From Telopea speciosissima (lineage: Eukaryota > Streptophyta > Magnoliopsida > Proteales > Proteaceae), in contig NC_057921.1 in NCBI RefSeq assembly GCF_018873765.1, positions 67,383,557 through 67,447,556 on the forward strand: a stretch of 64,000 nucleotides of DNA, read 5' to 3'. The notes beneath the pieces are model-generated. The model worked only from the letters and a program-made list of their open reading frames with translations. It had not been told where the DNA came from and made no database searches. The translations under genes and the position numbers were made by a program. Positions 47,101 through 59,100 of the stretch are shown in pieces. Each line of letters opens with the position of its first letter. Positions within the stretch are counted from its first letter, which is position 1.

Positions 47101-50100
47101 CGATCAGAAACTCTTGGTAGATGGAAGTAGCGATGACATTAAAAGAAAGGAAAACAATAGGTACGGCCAAAGACAGTAGAAACCCAGACTTGCAGAAAAT
47201 AGACCACCAAACCAGAAATAAATTTCGATTCAAACCACAGTCAAGACACGAAAAAGATGAATCGATTCAGTTATGATTCATTAATCTTCATTGGTAGATA
47301 GAAATACTTAAACCTTCATCGAAACCATACGAAACCCTAGTTCCTCTTCTTCTATGAACTAAGGTTTCCTTCTTCAAACCAGAACCTTAAATGACTCTCA
47401 AAAACTGCAAATCAGGAAGAGAATCAGTCACTGGTTGCCTAGCTTTGATACCATGTAGAAAACCTAGGACCTGTAACTAGTAACTTTAGAGAGGAGAAAA
47501 GAGAGAACAGAAGATGGAAGTTGTAATGCTTGAATGCTTGAGTGATTTTATTGACCAGACAAGCCCTCTATTTATAATAAAGGGAAAAATACAAAGGGGA
47601 CTAAATTACCCCTACACAAGCCGACTCTATAAGAGACAAGGCTATACCTAATGAAATAATAATTAAACTACCCCAAAAGGACCAGAATACCCCCACGGTA
47701 TTCTGGTGTACATATTGCAACAAATATAATAAGTGGTGTTCTCAACTGCTGCATGTGTTACTTGAGGCATTTGAGCTGAAAGAATTGTGCAAATTGTACC
47801 CCTCCTAGAGTGTACCATAAGCCTACAAACATATCCATTTCATAGATAAATAATTTCATAAATTCATAAAATATATGAAATATGGAAACAATTAGTGGAG
47901 AGGTGCACTTCCCAATATATGTTTGTGCTAGTAAATCAGGACCTTTTGATGCTGACCTATTCGTCTCTCGTCATGCTTCAATCCTTTGGGATGCATATCG
48001 CATGAAAAAGGTCGAACAAGAATGCTCAGTAAGCTTCTCTTCCCTAGATGCTTAAAATTTGGGAGATTATTTTGAAAATCTTGTGTGGCGTGGCATTACC
48101 GCCTATCCCCATCACTGCTATCCCAAGCTAGCCCAGTATTTCTACTGCAACCTTCGTACTGAGGGTATGGGTGAAAGTGTGAAACCCTAATCATCACCTC
48201 TAGGGTTAAAGGTGTTGATATCTCCTTCAACATAAAAAATTTGGGAGAAATTCTTAACATCTCTCCTCTTGGTGAGCTAAAATACCTAGCTCTCAAAGCC
48301 ACTCACCGTAACTTCATGAATGAAGACACTATCTACAACCACATCGTGCCAAATTTTATTGGTGATACTAATAGTGTTCGCATGAAGCAGCTCCATGAGA
48401 TTCCACATCTTAGAGCTCATTATCCAGTATAACATTCTGCCCCGCAAGGCCACCGAGATGCAGTTCATCCTTTCCAAGCCTATCTGATATGGTGCTTGGT
48501 AACTGCTAACCAAGTCAATCTTCCCTTCATTATCATGAGAACTATGGAATTCTGTGCTGGCCAGCAATATAGAAGCAATCTCCCCTATGGTAAGATGATC
48601 ACTACCATTCTTCTACACTTTGGAGTAGACATCCGCGGTGAAGAACCAGGTCCTCTCACCTTAGACATTGACGAGTCCACTCTTTGACGGATGGGCATGG
48701 AGATTAGAGACCTATCTCCTCCATCTCCAGTACAGCAGCAGCAGCAGCAGCAGGTTGATCCTCCTCTACCCAGGGATAACATATTTGACAGCAGCTCAGA
48801 AGAAGACGACGACGATGAGACTTTTGATCCTTCTACTGGAGATTATGTGACTTGTGCCGACCATCGACAGATAATGGATTATCTTCGCAGAACTGATGGT
48901 CGTCTTGACAGCATGGAGTGGAACATATATGCTTTTATGACCCAGCTGACCTCTCTCTCTCTCTCAGTTCATGGGTGCTCCATCTTCTAGCCGCGCTCCA
49001 CCGCCACCACCTGCTGATCCATAGATGTTGCTACTTTGTTATAACAGTTCGAGTATTTTGAACAATATGTTCTTACGTCTTATTTGCTTTGAACATTATT
49101 CTTTCATTTTGAGTACTTTGCTTAAATTCTTACCTGTGTACTCTCTTTTTGAATTTAATAGAAGCCAAATATTATTATATTATTATTTGGGTGAATAAGA
49201 AATTAAAAAAAAAAAAGAAATAATATAATAATTATTTCTTGATCACATGGAAAGCATAATTTTAGGAGGAGCCTTTTTATTTCCGCATTTTGGTGATGAC
49301 AAAGGGGTGAAAAATTATTGAATTCTTGATTCTTGATTCCCACTTAAATTGATTAATTGCATCGTCATTACCTTATTCATATCATTATTTTGCGATTTAC
49401 ATTATCAATTGTTTTTATAAGAATATTTGTTTGTCATCATCAAAAAGGGGGAGATTGTTGAGAGAACGGAACCTCACTCTCCGAACCTACATTCAAATAT
49501 GTTTTGATGATAACAAACAATTGAGTGAATCTAATTCCTTATCTTAAGATAGCTTGTGTGCAGCTTGAAAGAAGCTGATCAGTTGAAGAATCAAGGCCAA
49601 TCATGCCCAAGTACAAGAAGCTACAAAGAAGTCATAAAGAAAATTATTAGTTGGAGAATCAAGGCCAGTCATGCTCAAGTTCAAGAATTCACAAAATGCT
49701 CAAGCTCAAGATTCAAGGAATGAAGTCTAGGAGATGATCGAGTGCACATAGGATAGAATAGAACACAATTGCATAATGTAACTTGCATTCATACACCATG
49801 AGCATATGAACATCTTAGAGACCCTAAATTAAGATTGGACATGTTACAGAAAAGATCCCAAAGTCAGTTTGTCAAAAATCAAGACAGAGAATCTGACGGT
49901 CGATCGATAACAGGAATTTTTCATAACATATCGGCCGGCCATAACAGAAAATTTGACGGTCGACCGGGATCTTATAGTTTCCTGACGGATACGGATGATT
50001 AGTCATCCTCCGTCAGACCCAACGGCTAGTTTTTAAACGGTCATATTTTGGTGGTCGACAAGTGTAAAAATATAGCCGTTAGAGGATCATGTCACATGCT

Positions 50101-53100
50101 CAATTGTGCATTTAATGATGCCTAATAATACAGTCCTTGTCAGACTTTTTCACCATCCACTACAGTCCAAAAGAGCACTTTATTAAAGAGTGAAAAAATC
50201 AAATTCAAGGGCATTCATTACTTTTGAGTCAAGGAGGATTTGTCAATTTTCTTTTAAGATTGACTCAAGCATTCAAGTCTTCTTTCTCCTTCAAGTCTAC
50301 AATAAGGAGTTTTAAAAGAAGTCTTCTCATTGTGCATTCATCTTATTCACAGTACAAAGGATTCTCTTATCCTAAAAAGAGATAGGATCCTCTTATCTTG
50401 TTAAAAAGATTTGTAAAGGTGTTTTTCCCCATCTATTATACTAAAAGGGAAAACTAGTGGAATGCTCTCAAGGTTGAGAGGAGTAGATGTAGACTCTTGG
50501 AGTTGAAACACTATAAAATATCGTGTCTCTCTCTCTCTATGTGCATTTATTTGTTAATTATCTTGTGAATTGTTTATACTTTATATTGTTCAATTCACGC
50601 ATAATCGAAATAAATCTAAAAAGAGGGAGACCACTAATGATAACCTATTCACCCCCCTTCTAGGTTATCTCACACAAACTTCAGCATAGCTTTTAGGAAG
50701 TGACCAAACCATGCCCTAGGTGATTGTTTGAAATCGTACAAAGACTTTAGTAGCTTCAAACATGGCCAGCAGTAGATGGGGATGCAAATCCTAGAGGTAT
50801 GTCCATGTAGACTTCTTCTTCAAGATCTCCATTTAAAAATGCGTTCTTGACATCCAATTGTTGAAGGTTCCACCCAAGATTGGCAACACATGACAGGAAT
50901 GCCCTAACAGAGTTCATCTTTGCTACAGGTGCAAAGGTCTCTTGATATCGATCCCATAGGTTTGAGTGAAGCCTTTGGCAACCAAACGAGCCTTATATCT
51001 CTCAATAGTTCCATCTGCCCTTTGCTTGACTGTAAACGCCCATTTGCATCCAACTAACTTCTTCCCTTTAGGGTAAGGGACAACTTCCGAAGTGCCATTT
51101 TTGTCAAAGGCTTACATTTCTTCTAGCATGGCGGCTTTCCACTCTTTGATGGCTTCTTTCCAATCTTATGGAATAGACACAGACGAGGAAACACAGGCCC
51201 AATAGGAGGGTGGTAAAGATTCATAAGAGACAAAATGGGAAATGGGATGTTGTGTACAGGAGCAGACTCCTTTTCTAATAGAATGGCTAGAGCGAGGAAA
51301 TATAAGGAACACTATATTAATCTAAACACAAAGGAAGGGGGAAAAGCTATTTATGAAATAGCTAAAATGAGAGAAAGGAAGAGTATATATTTCAACCAGG
51401 TTAGATGTATCAAAGGGGAGGATGGAAGAGTAAGGGATGAGGACATTGTGAGTGTTGGGAAAACACTTCCCTCTCTCCATGGTTGTTTTGATGATAACAA
51501 ACACATTTGATAAAAGCCATTGTGTATTAGAAAATATTATGTCAACAGGATTGATGATAGAACAAAGTAGAACAAGCCAAAAGAATTGAAGGACATATAG
51601 CACAAAGCAAAGATCATAGAAGTTCAAGACAAAACTCAAAAGGACAAGACTTTTGAAGACATACCAAAATACTCAAGCAAAGCTCTTAAAGAAAAGATTG
51701 ATTGAAGACCTTCAAGAAGATGTTCGTCTGCACATACATAAATACACATTTGCATACTTGTAAATTGCATATTTATAATGAAAAGATCATATGCATCATG
51801 TAGAGACCTTAGGACACTCTAATAGATCATCCCTTGACCTTAGAATAGGTTTGTAAAAGGTTGGAACGAAACCCCACAGTTAATACTATCGAAAACAAAC
51901 AAGACAGTCGAACTGGACCATCATCCGGTCAACCGGATCATTTGACCATTTCGTCCGGAAGATGGCAGAAGCACCACTGGTACGTACCAGTTGGTTGATC
52001 CGGTCGATCGGATCAAACTGGACGATCATCCGGTTAACCGGATATTGACCGGATGGGAATGTTGCTCTCCAACGGCTCTTTGACGGCTATATTTCTCCAA
52101 CGGCTATATTATCCAATCGACCGGATGGACTAAAAATAGATCCGTTAAAGCACATTTTGCACATGTTTTTAGAGCCTTAAATGAGCTCATAAATAGAGAA
52201 CATGCTAGACCTTTTCACCGATCCAACACTGTCAAAAAGATCATTATTGTGAGGTCAAAAAGTCTTCTAAAGTTCTATTGATTAAAGTCTACTAGTCTCC
52301 ATCAATATCATTCAAGGTTGACTTCAACATTCAAGATCTTCACAAGCTTTCATTCTAAAGAGAAACTCTAAAGAAGGTCAAAAGTCGCATGCATTCATTT
52401 CATATCATTTGACACTTGCAAGGAGTACAAGACACACTCCTTGCCTAGGTAACTCTTACACTTAATCTTGTAATTGTTTTTATTTCTTACTCTTGAGTCA
52501 GGTGACTCTAGATGGGCAAGGTATTCTTGCATTAGCCTAAACTGTACTTAGGAGTGCAAGGGATTCTTTTATCCTTACAAGATTATGATCCTCTTATTCT
52601 GGTAAAAAGATTGTAAATGTGTTCTTCCCACCTATTGTATTGAAAGGAAGAGACTAGTGAATTCTCTCAAGGTTGAGAGGAGAGGATGTAGGCTAGGTTA
52701 GCCGAACCACTATAAATCTTGTGTCTTTCTACTTTGAGCACTTTACTTTATTACTTTGCTTTTAATTTTAAGATAAATCAAAAAATTTTAAAAAGACCTA
52801 TAATTCCCTAGTGATAACCTATTCACCCCCCTCTAGGTTATCTAATAGTGAGGAGATGGGATGAGTATACTGTGAACTTCTGAATGGAGATAGTTCAAAT
52901 ATAACTGAACCGGTTAGCTGAATTAGTCATCAAGACACCACACATCATAGATATTTACGAAAAGGTTGATGTGGCGGAAGTTAAAGAAACATTACGAAAG
53001 ATGACAGTAGGCAAGACACCAGGTTCAGATGAAACATTAGTGGGGGAAACAGAAAAGGAATGATTAAGCTTGAGGGGTTTAGTAATGGTGGAACTAACCT

Positions 53101-56100
53101 GGGCAGCAGTGTTTTTAGGGAACAGGTCAAGAATCCTAAGATCTTCCTTAGATTGAACTTTCTGTTGTGAAGCTTTCCAGCCATAGCAGTCTTTAAGCCG
53201 ATGGGTAATACGGCTACACCAAGAACAGACGAAAAAAAACTTCAAATTTCAGGGAAACCAAAGCAGCATGCCCAGAAGCATCATAGAGATTTAGCTCCGA
53301 TTGCACAGCCTGCCGTTTAGGGAATGAAATTTTAACCCTAGCAGAGAATGGTGGTAAATGATTTGCAAGCCAGTCCAGATCAATATCCAAAGGTGCGCCC
53401 AACACTTTAATGGCACCAAATATCAGTTCTTAGAGTGAAATAATCAGGTGGAATCTGAATAAGTTGAACCCAAATAGGAAGGTGCTCAAATTGTGTGTGG
53501 AATAGAGGAGAAGAAGGTTTCACAATTGTAAGGTGGAGGAGATGGTGTTCAAACCACCATGGGGACGCTGCAAAGACCTGATCTCTGGCAGAAAGTGAAG
53601 AGAATTCCACCGTGAAATGCCCTTACTCCTCAGTCCAGACAGCTTTAGCTCCACATTTGCCCCACTTGGAAACCAGAAAATTTCCCAAAAAGTCTTCAGA
53701 TGGGAAGAAATTCCCCAGAACAGCTCCGAAAATAGGGGCAGATAAATCGGATGGGGGTTTAATCTTCTCCGACGGAGTCGACTTGGGCTTTGATGAATGT
53801 CTTGAAGATGGCTCAGGGGACGAATGAGATGCTTGGACATCGGATGGGGGTTTAATCTTCTCCGAAACCGGAGGCTCAGACCCTGCTTGAGACCACCTCA
53901 GTCTGCCTCCCCCAACTGAAGACTGAGGTTGGAGATGTTTTCCTTGACCTCCCTCCCCTTTCCTGCCCGTTATCTCAGCTTGCCACGTCATCCTTGCCAT
54001 CTGGAACCTCCCTGCCTTGCTGGACACAGCCTGATTGCCACATGGATGGGCTGGACCACCTACGTTTTGCTTCTTTTCTGGATGATACCTCCCCCCCATC
54101 TCTTTCGTCCCTTTTTGATGATCAATCACCACCCCTGCCTGACACTTTCTTATCTAGCCCAGATCAAATACTATCCCAATAGAAGTGTGGAAGGCCGTAG
54201 GAGTATGTGGGGTATATTGTTAACCAAGTTATTTAACATGATTATGATCACAAGGAAAATGCCAGATGATTGGAGGAGAAGCATTGTAGTTTTAGTCTAC
54301 AAAAATAAAGGTGATGTCCAAAGTTGCCATAACTATAGAAGCATAAAACTAGTCATATTATGAAACTTTGGGAGAAGGTTATTGAAGCCCGCCTGAGAAG
54401 AGAGACTCATATCTCGAAGAATCAATTTGGTTTTATGCCAGGTAAATCCACGACTGAAGCTATCTAGCTACTGAGGAGGCTCATGGAAAGATGTAGAACT
54501 AGCAAAAAGGATCTCAATATGGTCTTTATTGACTTGGAGAAAGCCTATGATAGAGTCCCTAAAGATATAATCTGGTATGTTCTTGCAAAGAGAGGGGTGT
54601 CGAGTAAATATATAGATGTAATTAAAGATATGCACGAGGGTGTGGTGACTAGTGTAAGATTTGTGGGAGGCCAGGGCAAGGAATTCCCAATTACGGTAGG
54701 ATTACATCAGGGATCAGCCCTACGCCCTTATTTGTTTAGGCTTATCATGGATGATTTAACCAAGAACATCAAAGACAAGGTACAATGGTGTATACTCTTC
54801 ACCGATGAGGCGATGATATCGTTTTGGTGGATGAGACAAAAGCAAGGATCAAGGCTAACTTAGAGGTGTGGAGATCGACCTTGGAAACAAGAGGCGTTAA
54901 GATTAGTAGATCATAGACAGAGTATATGATGTGGAACTTCAGTCACACTATAATGGATGATGGCATGGCGGAATTTGAGGAGAGAGAGATACCGCCAAGT
55001 GACTATTTCAGATATTTGGCGTCTATCATACACAAAGAAGGTGGCATAGATGATGATATTTCACAAAGAATTAAAGTGGGATGGATGAAGTGCGACCGGT
55101 GTACTGTGTGATTGACACATTCCTTTAAAGCTTAAAGGAAAGTTCTATAGGACTGTTGTCCGACCTCCTATGATGTATGGGGCGGAATGTTGACAGTTAA
55201 GAAGTGTCATATAGCGAAGCTATGTGTTGCAGAGATGAGGATGTTAATATGGATGTGTGGCAAAACTAGGAAGGATAAAGTGAAGAACGAACATATTAGA
55301 GCTGATGTGGGAGTTACCCTGATTAGCGACAAGCTTCGAGAATGTCATCTTGATGCAGATTCATAATAGAAATTGGCTTATTTCTTTAAAAATATGCCTA
55401 GGGTTGGGTTATATACATGTTGGGCCTTTGTTCCCAAGGGTTTTCTATGTATTAGGCCACTTTAATGAGCCTAAACTAGGGGTATATAGGTTGCATACGG
55501 GATAAGCCCAATACTTAGTTTATTTTTATGTTTTTTAATTGAACCGGTTCAAATTGGTTGCATCCAATAGGTTCAATTTAAGTGATCATGTGACTTGGTT
55601 AAGTGGTCATGTGATGTAAGTTAGGCTGGATTAGGACTCTATAAGTCCAGCCATGTTTTGAGTCTATTTCCTTTAGTATTCTAGTTTCCTAGTCAGTTTA
55701 AATTACCTAATAGGTTAGGGATAGGGTTAGGCCATTCCTTTTTAGTGTCTAAGTCTATTTTTGAGTCTTCTATATAAGTTTGTAAGGGAGGCCAGCATTG
55801 AATACGAATTTGATTAATAAAAAATATTGTTTTGCTGCTGCTGCTTCTCTCTTCTGAGAATTGTCTTGTGAGTCATATCAAGACCCTTTGTGAGTCATAT
55901 CAAAAGTGAGGGCTGGTGGATTCCGGCGACTCCTTGCATCTTGTAGATCGAGAGGTCCTTCTTCTTCTTCAATCAAGCTTCCTCAACTTGCTGCTACTGC
56001 AGATTTGCAGATCCGGTGAGTTATTTGTTAATTTAGTTATTCCCTTTTTCCCCTAACCTTCTGTAGCCAACCCTAACACCCCCTTTTTTATTCTATTTGA

Positions 56101-59100
56101 GTTCCTTAACCCTGAATCACTCACAGCCCCATTCCTCCATTAACCCTAATCAATTCCCATCATCCTAGCCTTACTCTAAAATCTGTCCAGCCTTATCCCT
56201 CCACTCGATCTCAGTTGTAGCCCAATCTGTCCATCAAAACCCTAAATCCAATTCTGCCCTAAATTGCAGAATTTCGTAACTCACCCAAACCCTAACTTCT
56301 TTATACCAATATACCCCCCTAAACCTGCCCTACCCTATAAACCCCTTTCCCAAAATCCACCCCTAAACCCTAGATTCTGAAAACACTCCATTTTTACAAG
56401 ACCTCTAACCCGAAACCCTAGATTTCCAACTTCATCCAAATCAAACCAAACTTACATTAATAGACTCCTAAAAATCTGCACATCATTACCAAATAAAACC
56501 CTAGCTCAAAACCCTAACCCTAACCCTAATTCTGCCCTAGTTTATCTATTTTGTCCCATTCGGCCAGCATAGTTAAAAACTCTGATTTACCTGGCTCCTA
56601 GGACTCCTACCTATCTAGGACTACATTAAATTGGTATCAGAGCTATGGCGGAGGGAAGCTCCAACCAAGCCTTGAAAGACCCACCTCCATTCATTTTTAA
56701 GACCCGAGTTCGTCTACCCAATGGGAGCACAACCATATTAATTGTTGATGAGAGGCGACGTAACAACATTATTTCACAATCCGTGGTGGATATGTTGTCC
56801 CAGTCAGGAGAGATTTGCATCATGCCTACAGGTCAAGTCTTTGTTGAATTTGAGTGTTCCTCATACTTTGATGATGCTTGGTGTAAGCCAGTACCATCTC
56901 CAAGGAGCGTTAATGCAGTAGGTTGTAATTGGTTGGACGAGCGACAAGGTTGGATTGAACCTGAAAACAACTCGTGTGTCCTACCAGATCGACACTGTCT
57001 ATACCATTTGTTTACTCTAAAAGGGTTACAACCAAAGGTGACCACATCGACTGTACAGCCACAGGGACTGCCGAACATGTCAACTAAAACGCAAGTAGCA
57101 TCGACTGTGTTTGAAGTTTCACAAATGGCGGATGTACCAACAGAAGATTCTACTAAGGTAGTTTGTGTTGAAGAGATTCAAGAACCGATAGCTAAAGAAA
57201 TTCAAGTAGACCAAGCTGCATCAGTAGTTGAGATCATAATTGAGAAGTTCGGCCATCAAATTGATGTGGAGGTCCAAAACACAATTGTAGAAGATTCTAC
57301 TGAAGAGGTATACATTGAAGAGAACAAAGTAGACAAAGCTGAAATAGTAGAAGATGAAAAATTGATTGAGAGCATTCCAAAGGAAAACAATGACCTTCAA
57401 GATACTGTTCTTGAAGAGGTGGAGCTTGTGTCTCATGCATTAGATGAGAAGGTTGCTAACACTAAAGGCTCTATGGATGAGACATTAACAATTGTTACTG
57501 ATTCAAAGAAAGAACACATAGAGTTTGTTATGCCACCATGGTTCTTCGAAGAGCAAGCTCTACGCATTGAAGACTTTATCCCCAATGTTTCTGCCTCATC
57601 AGAATTTTGTTTGGGAATGGTCAAAGCTGTTGATCACATGTTGATTCCCCCCATTACTGCAAAATTCGAGGACGAATTTTTTCAAGTTGGGGAGAGTTGA
57701 TGCAGGTTCATCATAGAAATTGGCTTATTTCTTTAGAAATAGGCCTAGGGTTGGGTTATATACATGTTGGGCATTTGTTCCCAAGGGTTTTCTATGTATT
57801 AGGTGACTTTAATGAGCCTAAACTAGGGGTATATAGGTTGCATACGGGATTAGCCCAATACTTGGTTTATTTTTAAGTTTTTTAATTGAACCAGTTCAAA
57901 TTGGTTGCATCCAATTGGTTCAATTTAAGTGATCATGTGACTTGGTTAAGTAGTCATGTGACAACTTAAGTGGTCATGTGATGTAAATTGGGTTGGATTA
58001 GGACTCTATAAGTCCAGCCATGTTTTGAGTCTATTTCCTTTAGTATTCTAGTTTCCTAGTCAGTTTAAGTTACCTAATAGGTTAGGGATAGGGTTAGGCC
58101 ATTCCTTTTTAGTGTCTAAGTCTATTTTTGAGTCTTCTATATAAGTTTGTAAGGGAGGCCAGCATTGAATACGAATTTGATTAATAAAAAATATTGTTTT
58201 GTTGCTGCTGCTTCTCTCTTCTAAGAATTGTCTTGTGAGTCATATCAAGACCCCTTGTGAGTCATATCAAGGGTGAGGGCTGTTGGATTCCCGCGACTCC
58301 TTGCATCTTGTAGATCGGGAGGTCCTTCTTCTTCTTCAATCAAGCTTCCTCAACTTGCTGCTACTGCAGATTTGCAGATCCGGTGAGTTGTTTGTTAATT
58401 TAGTTATACCTTTTTTCCCCTAACCTTCTACAGCCAACCTTAACACCCCCTTTTTATTCTATTTGAGTTCGTTAACCCTGAATCACTCAAAGCCCCATTC
58501 TTCCATTAACCTTAATCGATTCCCATCATCCCAGCCTCACTCTAAAATCTGTCCAGCCTTATCCCTCTACTCGATCTCAGTTGTAGCCCAATCTGTCCAT
58601 CAAAACCCTAAATCCAATTCTGCCCTAAATTGTGGAATTTCGTAACTCATCCAAACCCTAACTTCTTTATACCAATATAACCCCCTAGACCTACCCATTA
58701 ATACCCTATAAACCCCTTTCCCAAAATCCACCCCTAAACCCTAGATCCTGAAAACACTCCATTTTTACAAGGCCTCTAACCCGAAATCCTAGATTTCCAA
58801 CTTCATCCAAATCAAACCAAACTTACATTAATAGACTCCTAAAAATCTGCACATCATTACGAAATAAAACCCTAGCTCAAAACGTAACCCTAACCCTAAT
58901 TCTGCCCTAGTTTATTTATTTTGTCCCATTCGGCCAGCATAGTTAAAAACTCTGATTTACCTGGCTCCTAGTAGGTCTCCTACCTATCTAGGACTACATT
59001 ACGTTGGAGGTGGTTTGGCCATGTGCGGCCTTGGGACGCCCTAGTAAGGAGGAATGATCTGATGCCGATTTAAGGAGCTAAAAGAGCTAGGGGCAGGCTA

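Larger units (their letters stand above)
36651..47722 (-). mobile_element. 11-kb coding-free LTR element (LARD-like) with nested insertions
   Basis: The 5' LTR is 47454-47722 (269 bp). The 3' LTR is 36651-36725 plus 39421-39633, split by another element. Ends are TGTTG...TACA on the minus strand. A primer site TGGTATCAAAGC (Met-tRNA type) at 47453-47442 directly follows the 5' LTR, and a purine tract (TTGAGGGGGAG) precedes the 3' LTR. AATAT flanks both sides (36646-36650, 47723-47727). Apart from inserted elements, the internal sequence has no gag or pol ORF. The terminal signals resemble copia elements, so mobilisation in trans is likely. Confidence 0.85.

Noticed and set aside
47723..47800. 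A reading that stays open across the AATAT target site when the 11-kb element is removed (MPQVTHAAVENT... into LILCPKYLPFLW), with a possible acceptor near 47783
   Set aside because: I recognise no family, it does not match the expected DUF3754 residues, and short open frames in intron sequence are common.
56511..56532. Interstitial telomere-like AACCCTAA repeats (also near 3240, 30710 and 58885)
   Set aside because: They occur at the same place in every copy of the TG...TA LTR family, so they are part of the LTR and not telomere relics.
55346..59006. CATCT and CGTTG as the target duplication of the non-autonomous LTR element
   Set aside because: Only 2 of 5 bases match; the LINE reading around them is compatible with insertion there, but I do not claim a clean duplication.
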